From assembly GCF_016429255.1 (NCBI RefSeq), contig NZ_JAELUG010000008.1, positions 31,447 through 95,446 of the forward strand: 64,000 nucleotides of DNA, in the 5' to 3' direction. The position numbers and the translations under genes are program-made. Shown here in pieces: positions 8,453 to 18,879 of this stretch. Under the pieces are notes generated by a model that saw only the letters and a program-made list of their open reading frames with translations, was not told where the DNA came from and searched no databases. The DNA comes from Rhizobium sp. ASV8. GTDB lineage: Bacteria; Pseudomonadota; Alphaproteobacteria; Rhizobiales; Rhizobiaceae. Within the stretch, counting starts at the first letter, position 1. Every line of letters starts with the position of its first letter.

Positions 8453-9376
8453 ATGCCGCAAAAATCAATGGGTGCAGTCGAGTGGAGCATGTTGGTGGGC
8501 CTGTCCATTCTTTGGGGCGGCTCCTTCCTCTTCAACGGCATTCTTGTGCGTGAACTTCCACCCTTCACCATCGTCACTGCCCGCGTGGGGCTGGCGGCAG
8601 TCGCCTTGCACATCATCGTGCGGCTGACCGGCCATTCCATGACAAGGGATCGTCAGGCCTGGCTTGCCTTCTTCGGGATGGGCTTCCTCAACAATGTCAT
8701 TCCCTTTCTGCTCATCGTTTGGGGGCAGACCCACATCGCCAGCGGTCTCGCCTCTATCCTCAACGCCACCACGCCGCTCTTTGCCGTGGTCGTTGCTCAT
8801 TTCCTGACGACGGACGAAAAGATGACCGGAAATCGCCTGATCGGCGTTATTGTCGGTTTCGCCGGCGTAGCGTTGATGATCGGACCGTCGGTACTCGCCA
8901 GCCTCGGCTCTAATCTGCTGGCGCAAGTGGCGGTTCTGGGTGCGGCCTTCAGCTACTCGCTGGCCGGCATATTCGGCCGCCGTTTCCGTCGCATGGGGCT
9001 CGCCCCCATCATTCCCGCCGCCGGTCAGGTCACGGGTTCGGCCATATTGCTTCTGCCGATCGCGCTCCTTGTCGATCACCCTTGGACGCTCGCAACGCCG
9101 TCGGCGGAGGCATGGCTTGCGCTTGCCGGCCTGGCGATCCTTTCGACAGCCGTCGCCTACGTGCTGTTCTTCCGCATCCTGGCGACGGCGGGCGCCACGA
9201 ACCTGATGCTGGTAACCTTCCTCATTCCCGTCAGCGCCATTCTTCTAGGCGCGCTTGTCCTTGGCGAGAGCCTGCAGCCAAAACATTTCATTGGCATGGC
9301 GATGATCGCACTCGGCCTTGCGGCCATCGACGGAAGATTGCTCACCCTCCACTCAAGGGGAAGGGTCGGCACATAG
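8453..9376 (+). CDS. DMT-superfamily transporter, EamA domain
   Basis: A 307-residue inner-membrane protein with about ten hydrophobic segments arranged as two EamA repeats. The first repeat contains LSILWGGSFLFNGILVRELP, the typical start of EamA proteins. The second runs from about residue 155 and ends with LGALVLGESLQPKHFIGMAM, also a family hallmark. Such proteins export amino acids or other small metabolites; the substrate is unknown. It is divergent from the LysR regulator, its likely controller. Confidence 0.92.
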   Translation: MPQKSMGAVEWSMLVGLSILWGGSFLFNGILVRELPPFTIVTARVGLAAVALHIIVRLTGHSMTRDRQAWLAFFGMGFLNNVIPFLLIVWGQTHIASGLASILNATTPLFAVVVAHFLTTDEKMTGNRLIGVIVGFAGVALMIGPSVLASLGSNLLAQVAVLGAAFSYSLAGIFGRRFRRMGLAPIIPAAGQVTGSAILLLPIALLVDHPWTLATPSAEAWLALAGLAILSTAVAYVLFFRILATAGATNLMLVTFLIPVSAILLGALVLGESLQPKHFIGMAMIALGLAAIDGRLLTLHSRGRVGT

Positions 9377-9478
9377 TGCCGGGGCGGCGCGATGTTGTCT
9401 GGAACCGAAGTCTCGATTGTGCTTTCGGAGATCACACACCCACCGCCGTGCGGCGACTATCCCCGTAAGGGGAGGCGC

Positions 9479-10681
9479 TTAACAGGCGAGATCGGCGACG
9501 ACGGAGTCGAGAACCAGCATTCCCGCTGGCGTGCAGCGCAGGCGGGAATTGCCGATCCGCTCTATGAAACCGTGTTCCAGTAAAAACGCCTCGCGCTGCG
9601 GATCGGGATCGCGGCCCGAAAGTTGCTGCCAGCGGGCGAGATCGACGCCCTCGCGGAGCCGCAGCCCCATCAGCAGCAATTCGTCAGCCTGTTCATCGAA
9701 GCCAAGCATTTCCTGGTCGATCATGCCGTGGCCGTCGCGCTCGACCATCTCGAGCCAGCTTTCCGGCTTGCGCTCTGTTGCGGTTGCCAGCTTCTGCGGG
9801 CCGTGGGTCAAGCGACCGTGGGCGCCTGGGCCAATACCGGCATAATCGCCGTAGCGCCAATAGGTGAGATTGTGCCGGCTCTCGGCGCCAGGGCGCGCAT
9901 GGTTGGAAACCTCGTAGGCCGGCATACCCTCGCGCTCGGTGATCTCCTGCGTTGCCTCATAGAGCAGTGCCGATTGATCGCCGTCCGGCACGATCAGTTT
10001 ACCCGCCTTGTGAAGGCCGTAGAAGGGCGTGCCCTCCTCGATCGTCAGCTGATAGAGCGAGAGGTGATCGACCGCATAGGAGATTGCTTGCCTGAGCTCG
10101 CGCTCCCATTCCTCGACGGTCTGGTTGGGACGGGCGTAGATGAGGTCGAAGGACATGCGCGGGAAGATCTCGCGCGCCAGCTTGATCGCCTTCAGCGCAT
10201 CCTCGACATTGTGCAGACGCCCGAGAAATTTCAGGTCACGGTCGTTCAGCGCCTGCACGCCCATCGACACGCGGTTGACGCCGGCCGCACGATAGCCGCG
10301 GAAGCGCTCCGCCTCGACGCTCGAGGGATTGGCTTCCATGGTGATTTCGATGCCATCAGGCATATGCCAGGTCTTGGCAATGCCATCGAGGATCGCGCCG
10401 ACGGTTTCCGGTTTCATCAGGGAGGGTGTGCCGCCGCCGAGGAAGACGCTGGTCACGGTCTTCGCGCCGCTAAGCATCCGCATCGTCGCCATCTCCTTCA
10501 GAAAGGCGGCAGCGAAGCGCTCTTGATCGACCGACTGGTGGCGGACATGGCTATTGAAATCGCAATAGGGACACTTGGCCGCGCAAAATGGCCAATGCAC
10601 ATAGACGCCGAAACCGGGTTCGCCGGTATCAGGTAGCAATTGCGCCCCGCGCATCAAGTCCTGCGTATCTACGATTTCCAC
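9479..10681 (-). CDS. hemW: HemW-like radical SAM protein (coproporphyrinogen III oxidase-related)
   Basis: A 400-residue radical SAM enzyme. The cluster-binding CxxxCxxC motif is seen as CAAKCPYC near residues 33-40 after GVYVHWPF, followed by FLGGGTPSL and the GVQALND region typical of HemN/HemW. Its length (~400) and C-terminal winged-helix domain fit HemW, a heme chaperone, better than true HemN (~450). It is last in the minus-strand operon rph-VOC-rdgB-hemW, with a 9-bp gap from rdgB. Another in-frame ATG lies at residue 10. Confidence 0.92.
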   Translation of the reverse strand: MEIVDTQDLMRGAQLLPDTGEPGFGVYVHWPFCAAKCPYCDFNSHVRHQSVDQERFAAAFLKEMATMRMLSGAKTVTSVFLGGGTPSLMKPETVGAILDGIAKTWHMPDGIEITMEANPSSVEAERFRGYRAAGVNRVSMGVQALNDRDLKFLGRLHNVEDALKAIKLAREIFPRMSFDLIYARPNQTVEEWERELRQAISYAVDHLSLYQLTIEEGTPFYGLHKAGKLIVPDGDQSALLYEATQEITEREGMPAYEVSNHARPGAESRHNLTYWRYGDYAGIGPGAHGRLTHGPQKLATATERKPESWLEMVERDGHGMIDQEMLGFDEQADELLLMGLRLREGVDLARWQQLSGRDPDPQREAFLLEHGFIERIGNSRLRCTPAGMLVLDSVVADLAC

Positions 10682-10690
10682 GAAGTAAGC

Positions 10691-11335
10691 TTATGCCTCC
10701 AGGCAGGTTTCGACAAAAAGTTTGAAAGCGCGGGCACGATGCGACAGCGCCTGCGGATCGCCCGGCTTCCAGCCATGCTTCTGTTCGGCGCTCATTTCGC
10801 CGAAAGTAGTCTGATAGCCCTCCGGCTGGAAAACCGGATCGTAGCCGAAGCCCTGCGTGCCGCGCGGCGGCCACACGACTGTGCCTTCGACTTCGCCCCG
10901 GAAAAGCTCGGTATGGCCATCAGGCCACGCAAGGCAAAGCACACTGACGAAGCGGGCAGTCCGACTGTCCGCCGAGGTTGCTCCAGCCTTCTCAAGTGCG
11001 GTTTCGACCTTCTGCATCGCCATCGCGAAATCGCGGGTTCCGTCGGCCGTTTCAGCCCAATTGGCGGTGTAGACGCCGGGGTCGCCGCCCAGTGCGTCGA
11101 TCACCAGCCCAGAATCGTCCGACAGGGCCGGCAGGCCGGAGGCCTGGGCCGAGGCAAGCGCCTTGATGGCGGCGTTTTCCTCGAATGTCGTGCCGGTTTC
11201 GTCCGGCTCGATAAAGTTGAGTTCGGCAGCCGATTTGGCGGTAAAGCCGAAGGGGCCGATCAGATCCTGTATCTCGCGGATCTTGCCGGCGTTGTGGCTG
11301 GCGACAACGATGGTTTTAGTATCGAGCTTGCGCAT
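10691..11335 (-). CDS. rdgB: XTP/dITP diphosphatase (RdgB/HAM1 family)
   Basis: A 214-residue house-cleaning nucleotide pyrophosphatase that hydrolyses non-canonical purine triphosphates such as ITP and XTP. It shows the N-terminal substrate loop [13 protein letters not shown], then [15 protein letters not shown], the LSDDSGL active-site motif and GFGYDPVF. The start at 11335 has a GGGA site six bases upstream; an ATG at 11350 that overlaps the preceding stop codon is the alternative. The long upstream extension of the frame lies inside the VOC gene and is rejected. Confidence 0.95.
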   Translation of the reverse strand: MRKLDTKTIVVASHNAGKIREIQDLIGPFGFTAKSAAELNFIEPDETGTTFEENAAIKALASAQASGLPALSDDSGLVIDALGGDPGVYTANWAETADGTRDFAMAMQKVETALEKAGATSADSRTARFVSVLCLAWPDGHTELFRGEVEGTVVWPPRGTQGFGYDPVFQPEGYQTTFGEMSAEQKHGWKPGDPQALSHRARAFKLFVETCLEA

Positions 11336-11346
11336 GTCTTGTCCCG

Positions 11347-11763
11347 TCATAGGCCCCAGATGCGGGGTTCGGCGCATTCCAGGCTGTTGCCGGCCGGATC
11401 GCGGAAATAAATCGAACGGCCGCCATTGGGCCAGTGAAAATCGGCTTCGATGGCAATGCCGGCAGTTTTCAGTCTCCGCGCCATGGCCTCGATATCGTCG
11501 CCACCGACACGGAAACAGACATGGCCTGGTCCCTTCGTGCCATGCGGGGGTACGGGCAGGGCACCCGGTTCGTGCGGCTTTACGGTTTCCTCGCCGTTGA
11601 AGATCAAAAGCACGCCCGGTCCGCAACGATAGAAGACGTGACGGTTGCCGCCGCGCGAGATTTTCTCCAGCCCCAGAATGCCGCCATAGAAGGCTTCGGC
11701 GGCATCGAGATCGTCGGCATACAGGGCTGTTTCCAGGATGCTTCCGATAGCCGCGTCCGTCAT
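11347..11763 (-). CDS. VOC-family protein (glyoxalase/dioxygenase superfamily)
   Basis: A 138-residue single-domain vicinal-oxygen-chelate protein. It begins with [20 protein letters not shown] and ends with [15 protein letters not shown], the standard boundaries of this fold; the conserved glutamate near the end could bind metal. Members include glyoxalase I, fosfomycin-resistance proteins and dioxygenases, and the reaction here cannot be chosen from sequence. It lies between rph and rdgB in one operon, 12 bp after rph. Confidence 0.88.
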   Translation of the reverse strand: MTDAAIGSILETALYADDLDAAEAFYGGILGLEKISRGGNRHVFYRCGPGVLLIFNGEETVKPHEPGALPVPPHGTKGPGHVCFRVGGDDIEAMARRLKTAGIAIEADFHWPNGGRSIYFRDPAGNSLECAEPRIWGL

Positions 11764-11775
11764 GGCGAGAGGTCC

Positions 11776-12492
11776 TTAGGCGATTGCCTGCTTCTGCAGT
11801 TCCACCAGTTCGGCAATGCCGTTCTTGGCAAGACCCATGAGCGTGGCGAATTCCTCTTCGCTGAAGGGCGCGCCTTCGGCCGTTCCCTGGATCTCCACGA
11901 TGCCGCCCTTGCCCGTCATGACGAAGTTGGCGTCGGTTTCAGCCGAGGAATCCTCGAGATAATCGAGATCGATCACCGGCTGGTTCGCGAAGATGCCGCA
12001 GGAGATGGCGGCGATGTGATCCTTCAACACGCGATCGACCTTGATCATGTTGCGGCTCTCCATCCATTTCAGGCAGTCGTAAAGCGCGATCCAGCCACCG
12101 GTGATGGAGGCCGTGCGCGTACCGCCGTCCGCCTGGATGACGTCGCAGTCGACGGTGATCTGCCGTTCGCCCAATTCCTTCAGGTCGACGACCGCGCGGA
12201 GCGACCGGCCGATAAGGCGCTGGATTTCCTGCGTGCGGCCGCCCTGCTTGCCGGTTGCAGCTTCACGCTTCATGCGCTCGCCGGTGGCGCGCGGCAGCAT
12301 GCCGTATTCGGCGGTGACCCAACCCTTGCCGCTGTTGCGCAGCCATGGCGGCGTCTTGTCTTCCAGGCTGGCCGTGCACAGCACATGCGTGTCGCCGAAT
12401 TTCACCAGGCAGGAGCCTTCCGCATGCTTGGAAAAATTACGCTCGAACGACACCTTGCGCATCTGGTCGGTTTTTCTGCCTGAAGGTCTCAT
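11776..12492 (-). CDS. rph: Ribonuclease PH
   Basis: A 238-residue phosphorolytic 3'-5' exoribonuclease that trims tRNA 3' ends. It begins [18 protein letters not shown], as is usual for RNase PH, and contains [16 protein letters not shown] and the [20 protein letters not shown] segment with phosphate-binding arginines. First gene of the minus operon ending in hemW, and divergent from hrcA, an order common in rhizobia. Confidence 0.97.
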   Translation of the reverse strand: MRPSGRKTDQMRKVSFERNFSKHAEGSCLVKFGDTHVLCTASLEDKTPPWLRNSGKGWVTAEYGMLPRATGERMKREAATGKQGGRTQEIQRLIGRSLRAVVDLKELGERQITVDCDVIQADGGTRTASITGGWIALYDCLKWMESRNMIKVDRVLKDHIAAISCGIFANQPVIDLDYLEDSSAETDANFVMTGKGGIVEIQGTAEGAPFSEEEFATLMGLAKNGIAELVELQKQAIA

Positions 12493-12664
12493 TCCACTCT
12501 CCTGAAAGTTCGTTGACCGCTTCTACGACCCACAGGCGGGTTTTGCAAAGGAAAAGCAGGTGGAAAAGCCCTGGTTCGGCAGGCGCCGCATTTTTCCCTT
12601 TTGCGATTGCTAACCGAATGATTATATTTTCGCTAAGGCTCAACGGAACGGATTTGGCAGCGAA

Positions 12665-13753
12665 ATGGTATTCACGACATCGTCGGTTTCGGATGTCATT
12701 GCTGCGCTTGACGAACGCTCCAAGGAAATATTCCGCCGTATCGTCGAAGGCTACCTGGAGAATGGCGAGCCGCTCGGTTCGCGCAATCTCTCGCGGCTGT
12801 TGCCGATGTCGCTTTCGCCGGCATCGGTGCGCAATGTCATGAGCGACCTGGAAGAGCTGGGCTTGATCTATTCACCCCATATCAGCGCCGGTCGCCTCCC
12901 CACCCAGATCGGCTTGCGCTTCTTCGTCGACGCCTTCATGCAGGTCGGCGATCTCTCCGCCGAGGACCGCGCCAGCATCGATCGCCAGGTGCGCGGCGGC
13001 AATCGCGATCAACCGATGGAATCGGTCATGACGGAAGCCAGCCGTATGCTTTCGGGCATCTCGCGCGGCGCCGGCCTTGTGATCACCTCCAAGAACGATC
13101 CCGTGTTGAAGCATGTCGAGTTCATTCGCCTGGAGGCGACCAAGGCGCTCGCCGTACTCGTCGGCGATCACGATCAGGTCGAAAACCGCATTATCGAACT
13201 GCCGGCTGGCGTCACCTCGTCGCAGCTTACGGAAGCCGCCAATTTCCTCAATGCCCATATGACGGGCCAGACCCTCCCGGAGTTGCGCCGCCAGCTGCAA
13301 AATCTGAAAGACAGCGTCCGACGCGAGCTGGACAGTCTCTCGCATGAGCTGGTCGAGCGCGGCATCGCCGTGCTGTCGGGCGATGATGACGAAAGCAAGC
13401 CGACGCAGCTCATCGTGCGAGGCCACGCCAATTTGCTGGCAGAAGTCGGCGGCGCCGAGGATCTGGATCGCCTGCGTCTGCTCTTCGACGACCTCGAAAA
13501 GAAGGACAGTCTCATCGAGATCCTCAACCTTGCCGAAAGCGGACCGGGCGTGCGCATCTTTATCGGCTCGGAAAACAAGCTTTTCTCGTTGTCCGGCTCC
13601 TCGCTCATCGTCGCGCCATATCGCGACGATGATGACCGGATCGTCGGTGCGGTCGGCGTCATTGGCCCGACACGGCTCAACTATGCCCGGATCGTGCCCA
13701 TGGTCGATTATACCGCACAGCTGATTTCGAGGCTGTCACGGCCGGGCATGTAA
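12665..13753 (+). CDS. hrcA: Heat-inducible transcription repressor HrcA
   Basis: A 362-residue repressor that in other bacteria binds CIRCE elements of groE and dnaK operons. The N-terminal winged helix region (EIFRRIVEGYLENGEPLGSR, then LSPASVRNVMSDLEELGLI) is characteristic, as are YSPHISAGRLPT and the C-terminal GPTRLNYARIVPMVDYTA. No CIRCE was seen around it or grpE, so its targets probably lie elsewhere. It is followed 141 bp later by grpE, the usual alphaproteobacterial pairing. Confidence 0.96.
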   Translation: MVFTTSSVSDVIAALDERSKEIFRRIVEGYLENGEPLGSRNLSRLLPMSLSPASVRNVMSDLEELGLIYSPHISAGRLPTQIGLRFFVDAFMQVGDLSAEDRASIDRQVRGGNRDQPMESVMTEASRMLSGISRGAGLVITSKNDPVLKHVEFIRLEATKALAVLVGDHDQVENRIIELPAGVTSSQLTEAANFLNAHMTGQTLPELRRQLQNLKDSVRRELDSLSHELVERGIAVLSGDDDESKPTQLIVRGHANLLAEVGGAEDLDRLRLLFDDLEKKDSLIEILNLAESGPGVRIFIGSENKLFSLSGSSLIVAPYRDDDDRIVGAVGVIGPTRLNYARIVPMVDYTAQLISRLSRPGM

Positions 13754-13827
13754 AGTCAGGACATTGTCGCTCGCAACCGTCCGCGGTCCGCGCAAAGCCG
13801 AGATTTGCCCGATCTTCTCGACAAAGC

Positions 13828-13856
13828 CTTGATTTTTTCCGGCTAAACCTCGATAT
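13828..13856 (+). promoter_or_regulatory. Possible RpoH-type promoter of grpE
   Basis: CTTGAT at 13828-13833 and CCTCGATAT at 13848-13856 loosely resemble the heat-shock sigma factor consensus (CTTGAA then CCCCATnT). It lies 39 bp before the grpE start. The match is imperfect. Confidence 0.3.
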
Positions 13857-13894
13857 CGGGCACATCTAAAAGACAAAGCAATTCGGAGACCGTC

Positions 13895-14536
13895 ATGACC
13901 GACGAAACAACGAAAACCGGACCTGACGCCACGGTGGCCGATACTTCAGCGGATTTCGCGCAGGACACTGTGGAAACCGTTGATGCGGTGGAACCGTCTC
14001 AGCCTGATCCGGTTGAGCTGCTGAAGGCCGAGAACGGCGAACTGCGTGATCGCTACCTTCGCCTCGCCGCCGAGATGGACAATCTACGCCGGCGCACCGA
14101 GCGCGAGGTGAAGGACGCAAAGTCCTACTCCGTGGCAAGCTTCGCCCGCGATATGCTGGCGGTGGCGGATAACCTGCGCCGCACGCTGGACGCCATTCCG
14201 GCTGAAGCGCGCGCTGGCGGCGATGCCGGCTTGACGACCTTGATCGAAGGCGTCGAGATGACCGAGCGTTCGATGCTCTCGGCCCTGGAGCGCCATGGCG
14301 TGCGCCAGCTCGAGCCGATCGGCCAGAAGTTCGATCCTAATTTCCATCAGGCGATGTTCGAAGTACCGAACCCGGAAGTGCCGAACAACACGGTCGTACA
14401 GGTGGTACAGGCCGGCTTCGTCATCGGCGACCGCGTCCTGCGCCCGGCCATGGTCGGTGTCGCCAAGGGTGGTCCGAAGATCGTCGAAAACGCCGAGCAG
14501 AGCGTCAACAGCCCGCTGGACGAAAAAGACGCCTGA
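13895..14536 (+). CDS. grpE: Nucleotide exchange factor GrpE
   Basis: A 213-residue co-chaperone that releases ADP from DnaK. The N-terminal ~45 residues are acidic and disordered; the long helix holds [25 protein letters not shown], and the C-terminal beta domain contains [13 protein letters not shown] and the GRpE-type [12 protein letters not shown]. Length is normal. A perfect 21-bp inverted-repeat terminator, shared with the convergent ptsN, follows about 100 bp downstream. Confidence 0.96.
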   Translation: MTDETTKTGPDATVADTSADFAQDTVETVDAVEPSQPDPVELLKAENGELRDRYLRLAAEMDNLRRRTEREVKDAKSYSVASFARDMLAVADNLRRTLDAIPAEARAGGDAGLTTLIEGVEMTERSMLSALERHGVRQLEPIGQKFDPNFHQAMFEVPNPEVPNNTVVQVVQAGFVIGDRVLRPAMVGVAKGGPKIVENAEQSVNSPLDEKDA

Positions 14537-14550
14537 TCTTCTTGGAGCAT

Positions 14551-14580
14551 TTCCAGGGAAGCTCGTAGCGTTCCCTGGAA
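14551..14580. repeat. Perfect 10-bp palindrome downstream of grpE
   Basis: TTCCAGGGAA and TTCCCTGGAA flank a ten-base loop. There is no T run, so it looks more like a rhizobial intergenic palindrome or a 3'-end stabiliser than a terminator. Confidence 0.6.
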
Positions 14581-14643
14581 TCCTCAGGAGCAGGAGATGG
14601 GCGGCTCATGGACCCCAGAAGGATTTGAGCCACCATAGCGTTT

Positions 14644-14688
14644 AAAAATAAGAGCCGGATGATCTCAGATCATCCGGCTCTTATTTTT
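14644..14688. terminator. Bidirectional terminator between grpE and ptsN
   Basis: A perfect 21-bp inverted repeat with a three-base loop (left arm 14644-14664, right arm 14668-14688). The outer five bases are A on the left and T on the right, so it can end transcripts from both directions. Confidence 0.92.
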
Positions 14689-14720
14689 GCCTTGGTCCGA
14701 TGCAACGCAATTCGTCAAAG

Positions 14721-14763
14721 CATGTCGCGCAAAAGTGTGCAGCGGTTTTGCGATAACGACGTG
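14721..14763. repeat. Rhizobial palindromic repeat (core AAAAGTGTG-AGCGGTTTT type)
   Basis: GTCG-CGCAAAA and TTTTGCG-ataa-CGAC form a broken palindrome around AAAAGTGTGCAGCGG. The same core appears at 56112-56161, so this belongs to a dispersed family. Confidence 0.65.
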
Positions 14764-14781
14764 CGCAAAATCTAAGAAGCT

Positions 14782-14821
14782 AAAGCGCGTGAAGCGAATC
14801 TCAAAGATCGCGGCGCGCTTT
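14782..14821. repeat. Inverted repeat overlapping the end of ptsN
   Basis: AAAGCGCG and CGCGCTTT, 24 bases apart; the right arm covers the ptsN stop codon. It may act as the ptsN terminator or be another palindromic repeat unit next to the one at 14721. Confidence 0.5.
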
Positions 14822-15284
14822 AGGCGGCGTTGGAGGCCTGTTCCTCGTTGAGGAACGCATAGATCGCCGAAGCGGAATCGGTGGCGCGCAGTTTTGCGAC
14901 CAGATCCTGGTCTCGCAAAACGCGGGCAATGCGGGAGAGTGCCTTGAGGTGGTCTGCACCTGCGCCTTCAGGCGCGAGCAGCAGGAAGACGAGATCGACG
15001 GGCTGGTCGTCCAGCGCTTCGAAATCGACCGGTGCTTCCAGGCGCGCGAAGATCCCTGCGATGGACTTGATGCTGGCAAGCTTGCCGTGCGGAATGGCGA
15101 TGCCGTTGCCGACACCGGTAGATCCGAGGCGCTCGCGCTGCAGCACGACGTCGAATATCTCGCGCTCGGGCAGTCCGGTCAGTTTGGAGGCCTTGGCTGC
15201 CAGCTCCTGAAGCAGTTGTTTTTTGGAATTTGCCTTCAAGGCGGGGATGATCGCATCTTGGTGTAGCAAATCTGCCAATGCCAT
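14820..15284 (-). CDS. ptsN: PTS IIA-like nitrogen regulatory protein PtsN (EIIA-Ntr)
   Basis: A 154-residue phosphoacceptor of the nitrogen PTS, which relays phosphate from PtsP and Npr and regulates potassium, nitrogen and carbon processes rather than sugar uptake. The phospho-histidine lies in GNGIAIPHGKL near residues 59-69, and the C-terminus has the PVDLVFLLLAPEGAGADHLK strand-helix typical of the domain. It is last in the block lptC-lptA-lptB-rpoN-hpf-ptsN, the classic rpoN neighbourhood in proteobacteria. Confidence 0.95.
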   Translation of the reverse strand: MALADLLHQDAIIPALKANSKKQLLQELAAKASKLTGLPEREIFDVVLQRERLGSTGVGNGIAIPHGKLASIKSIAGIFARLEAPVDFEALDDQPVDLVFLLLAPEGAGADHLKALSRIARVLRDQDLVAKLRATDSASAIYAFLNEEQASNAA

Positions 15285-15373
15285 TCTCTTTATCCTTCGT
15301 GTCGCCGAGAACCGGTAAACGGGGGAGCGGCGGCCGGCTGACTTTACGCTCAGTCGCCGCTCATCTTCTATTC

Positions 15374-15949
15374 TCAGCCTTTGATATTGGCCGCGTCTAT
15401 CCAGCCAATGTTACCGTCCTGTCGACGGTAGACGATGTTGAGGTGTTCCTTGCCGGGGCTGCGGAAGAGCAGCAACGGTTCGTCGGTCATGTCGAGCGCC
15501 ATCACGGCGGTCGCGACCGACATTGTCATCAATTTCTTCGTGCTTTCGGCGACGATCGCCGGAGCGAAATCGGCGGGAACCTCATCGTCGTCATCCGGGA
15601 CGCCGTCCATGACGGTGTAGGCAACTTCTGCCTGACCGTTCGAATGATTGCCGGCCTGGTGGTCCTTGAGTTTGCGCTTGTAGCGTCGCAGACGCTTTTC
15701 GATACGCTCGGACGCTGCGTCAAAGGCAAGCTGCGGGTCCATGGCTTCGCCGGCTGCATGCAATACGACACCGCTGTCGAGGTGAAGCTTGCAATCGGCC
15801 GCAAAGCGCGAGCTGGACTTGTGCACAGTTACCTGACCCGAATACCCCCCGTCGAAGTATTTCGTCACGGCCATACCGATCTGGTCCTCAATCCGCTGAC
15901 GGAAGGAGTCACCAATTTCCATATGTTTACCGGAGACACGCACACTCAT
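15374..15949 (-). CDS. hpf: Ribosome hibernation promoting factor (long HPF/RaiA family)
   Basis: A 191-residue long-form HPF. The N-terminal domain (1-105) binds the 30S decoding region: it starts MSVRVSGKHMEIGDSFRQRI and ends in a basic helix SERIEKRLRRYKRKLKD. A linker leads to a C-terminal dimerisation domain (about 135-191) with the pattern MSVATAVMALDMTDEPLLLFR. The long form drives 100S ribosome formation on its own in other bacteria. It follows rpoN after a 250-bp gap with no obvious gene. Confidence 0.93.
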   Translation of the reverse strand: MSVRVSGKHMEIGDSFRQRIEDQIGMAVTKYFDGGYSGQVTVHKSSSRFAADCKLHLDSGVVLHAAGEAMDPQLAFDAASERIEKRLRRYKRKLKDHQAGNHSNGQAEVAYTVMDGVPDDDDEVPADFAPAIVAESTKKLMTMSVATAVMALDMTDEPLLLFRSPGKEHLNIVYRRQDGNIGWIDAANIKG

Positions 15950-16199
15950 GGAGTTTCCCTTCTTGTAGTGGTTATTGCGCGTACCAGTTTACGCCAAGCC
16001 TCAAGCTCATCCAAGCACTTCACGCGGTCAAAGACAAATTGCGTATATCGGCCGCCTTCGGGATGATGGGGATAAGTTTCATGGTCATGCTGTCCTGCAG
16101 CGATTGCGGCGGGCTTCTAGCCCTGCCGCATTGGAAAGTCAACTGCATCTTAACGGACTGTTAGGAGATAGACAATCTACGATTGAACATCGTCAATCG

Positions 16200-17756
<1,557 letters not shown>

Positions 17757-17792
17757 GGCGGACGCAGGACTCCCTTGAATTCCTAGGGCGCC

Positions 17793-17812
17793 GTGCTTCC
17801 TTATGGAAGCAC
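17793..17812 (-). other. Hairpin in the rpoN leader
   Basis: GTGCTTCC and GGAAGCAC form a perfect 8-bp stem with a four-base loop, 36 bp upstream of the rpoN start. No T run follows on the rpoN strand. Confidence 0.5.
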
Positions 17813-17851
17813 AAAGGCCGCTCTATCTCTTTACTCTGCACATCAGGCTTT

Positions 17852-17875
17852 CCGAAAATCGTGTCAGATTTTCGG
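17852..17875. repeat. Inverted repeat in the lptB-rpoN gap
   Basis: CCGAAAATC and GATTTTCGG, perfect 9-bp arms with a six-base loop. It could act as a lptB terminator or be a rhizobial palindromic repeat. Confidence 0.55.
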
Positions 17876-17932
17876 GCCGATGCTGTAGGGAATTCGCGGT
17901 CTTCGTCTCCAAGATCTTTGCGAAATTCCAAC

Positions 17933-17947
17933 TGGCCCAAAAATTGC
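17933..17947 (+). promoter_or_regulatory. Sigma-54-like -24/-12 sequence beside rpoN
   Basis: TGGC-CCAAAAA-TTGC matches the sigma-54 consensus at TGGC and TTGC with exact GG-N10-GC spacing. It points away from rpoN, towards the 3' end of lptB, with no gene on that strand. It may be fortuitous. Confidence 0.3.
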
Positions 17948-18053
17948 TTTTTTATAAGTTTTGGTCAAGCGGAACTATGCAGCCGAAAATAGATTTCGGC
18001 ACCATGGCGGATCTCGGTAATATTAGCGGGCGAACCGGTCTAATATCGGCCAA

Positions 18054-18866
18054 TCAAAGGCTGAAATTGTCGCCGAGATAGAGTTTGCGAACTTCAGGGT
18101 TGCTGACGATATCGTTGGCCCTGCCATGGGTCAGCACTTCGCCCGCATGGATGATGTAGGCGCGGTCGATCAGGCCAAGCGTTTCGCGAACGTTGTGGTC
18201 GGTGATCAGCACGCCGATGCCGCGTGCCGTCAGGTGATGAACAAGGTTCTGGATGTCGGCGACCGAAATCGGATCGACGCCGGCGAATGGTTCGTCGAGC
18301 AGCATGAAGGTCGGATCGGTCGCGAGCGCACGGGCGATTTCAAGACGTCGCCGTTCGCCGCCCGAGAGGGCGATTGCCGGCACCGTGCGCAGATTGCGGA
18401 TGTGGAACTCTTCCAGCAGCTCGTCGATCTTGCGCTCGCGCTTCGTCTTGTCCTTCTCGTGAACTTCAAGCACGGCGCGGATGTTCTCCTCCACCGTCAG
18501 TCCGCGAAAGATCGACGCTTCCTGCGGCAGATAGCCGACGCCGAGACGCGCGCGTCGATACATCGGCATCGAGGTGACGTTGTTGCCATCGATCTCGATC
18601 GTACCTTCATCCACCGGCACCAGCCCGGTTATCATATAGAAGCAGGTGGTCTTGCCGGCACCGTTCGGTCCGAGCAGGCCAACCGCCTCGCCGCGCCGCA
18701 CCACCAGCGAAACGCCGTTGACGACGCGCCGTGTGCGGTAGGTCTTGGTGAGGCCGCGCGCGATCAGGGTGCCCTGATAGCGTGCTTTATCCGCGGCCGG
18801 CGTGCCGGATGTCGCAGAAGACGGTCCGGGCATGCCGGGTAGGGTGGAGGTTGTGGATGTGGTCAC
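18054..18866 (-). CDS. lptB: LPS export ABC transporter ATP-binding protein LptB
   Basis: The ATPase of the LptB2FGC complex, which extracts lipopolysaccharide from the inner membrane. It is 270 residues from the GTG at 18866, 13 bp after the lptA stop; an ATG at 18833 is an alternative, and an upstream start inside lptA is unlikely. Motifs are Walker A LLGPNGAGKTT, Q-loop LPQEASIFRGLT, signature LSGGERRR, Walker B MLLDEPFAGVDP and H-loop ITDHN. The N-terminal ~30 residues before the ABC domain are typical of rhizobial LptB. Confidence 0.94.
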   Translation of the reverse strand: MTTSTTSTLPGMPGPSSATSGTPAADKARYQGTLIARGLTKTYRTRRVVNGVSLVVRRGEAVGLLGPNGAGKTTCFYMITGLVPVDEGTIEIDGNNVTSMPMYRRARLGVGYLPQEASIFRGLTVEENIRAVLEVHEKDKTKRERKIDELLEEFHIRNLRTVPAIALSGGERRRLEIARALATDPTFMLLDEPFAGVDPISVADIQNLVHHLTARGIGVLITDHNVRETLGLIDRAYIIHAGEVLTHGRANDIVSNPEVRKLYLGDNFSL

Positions 18867-18879
18867 GAGGGCGCCAGTA

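Noticed and set aside
12493..13894. CIRCE element for HrcA near hrcA or grpE
   Set aside because: No TTAGCACTC-N9-GAGTGCTAA-like sequence was seen in the intergenic regions.
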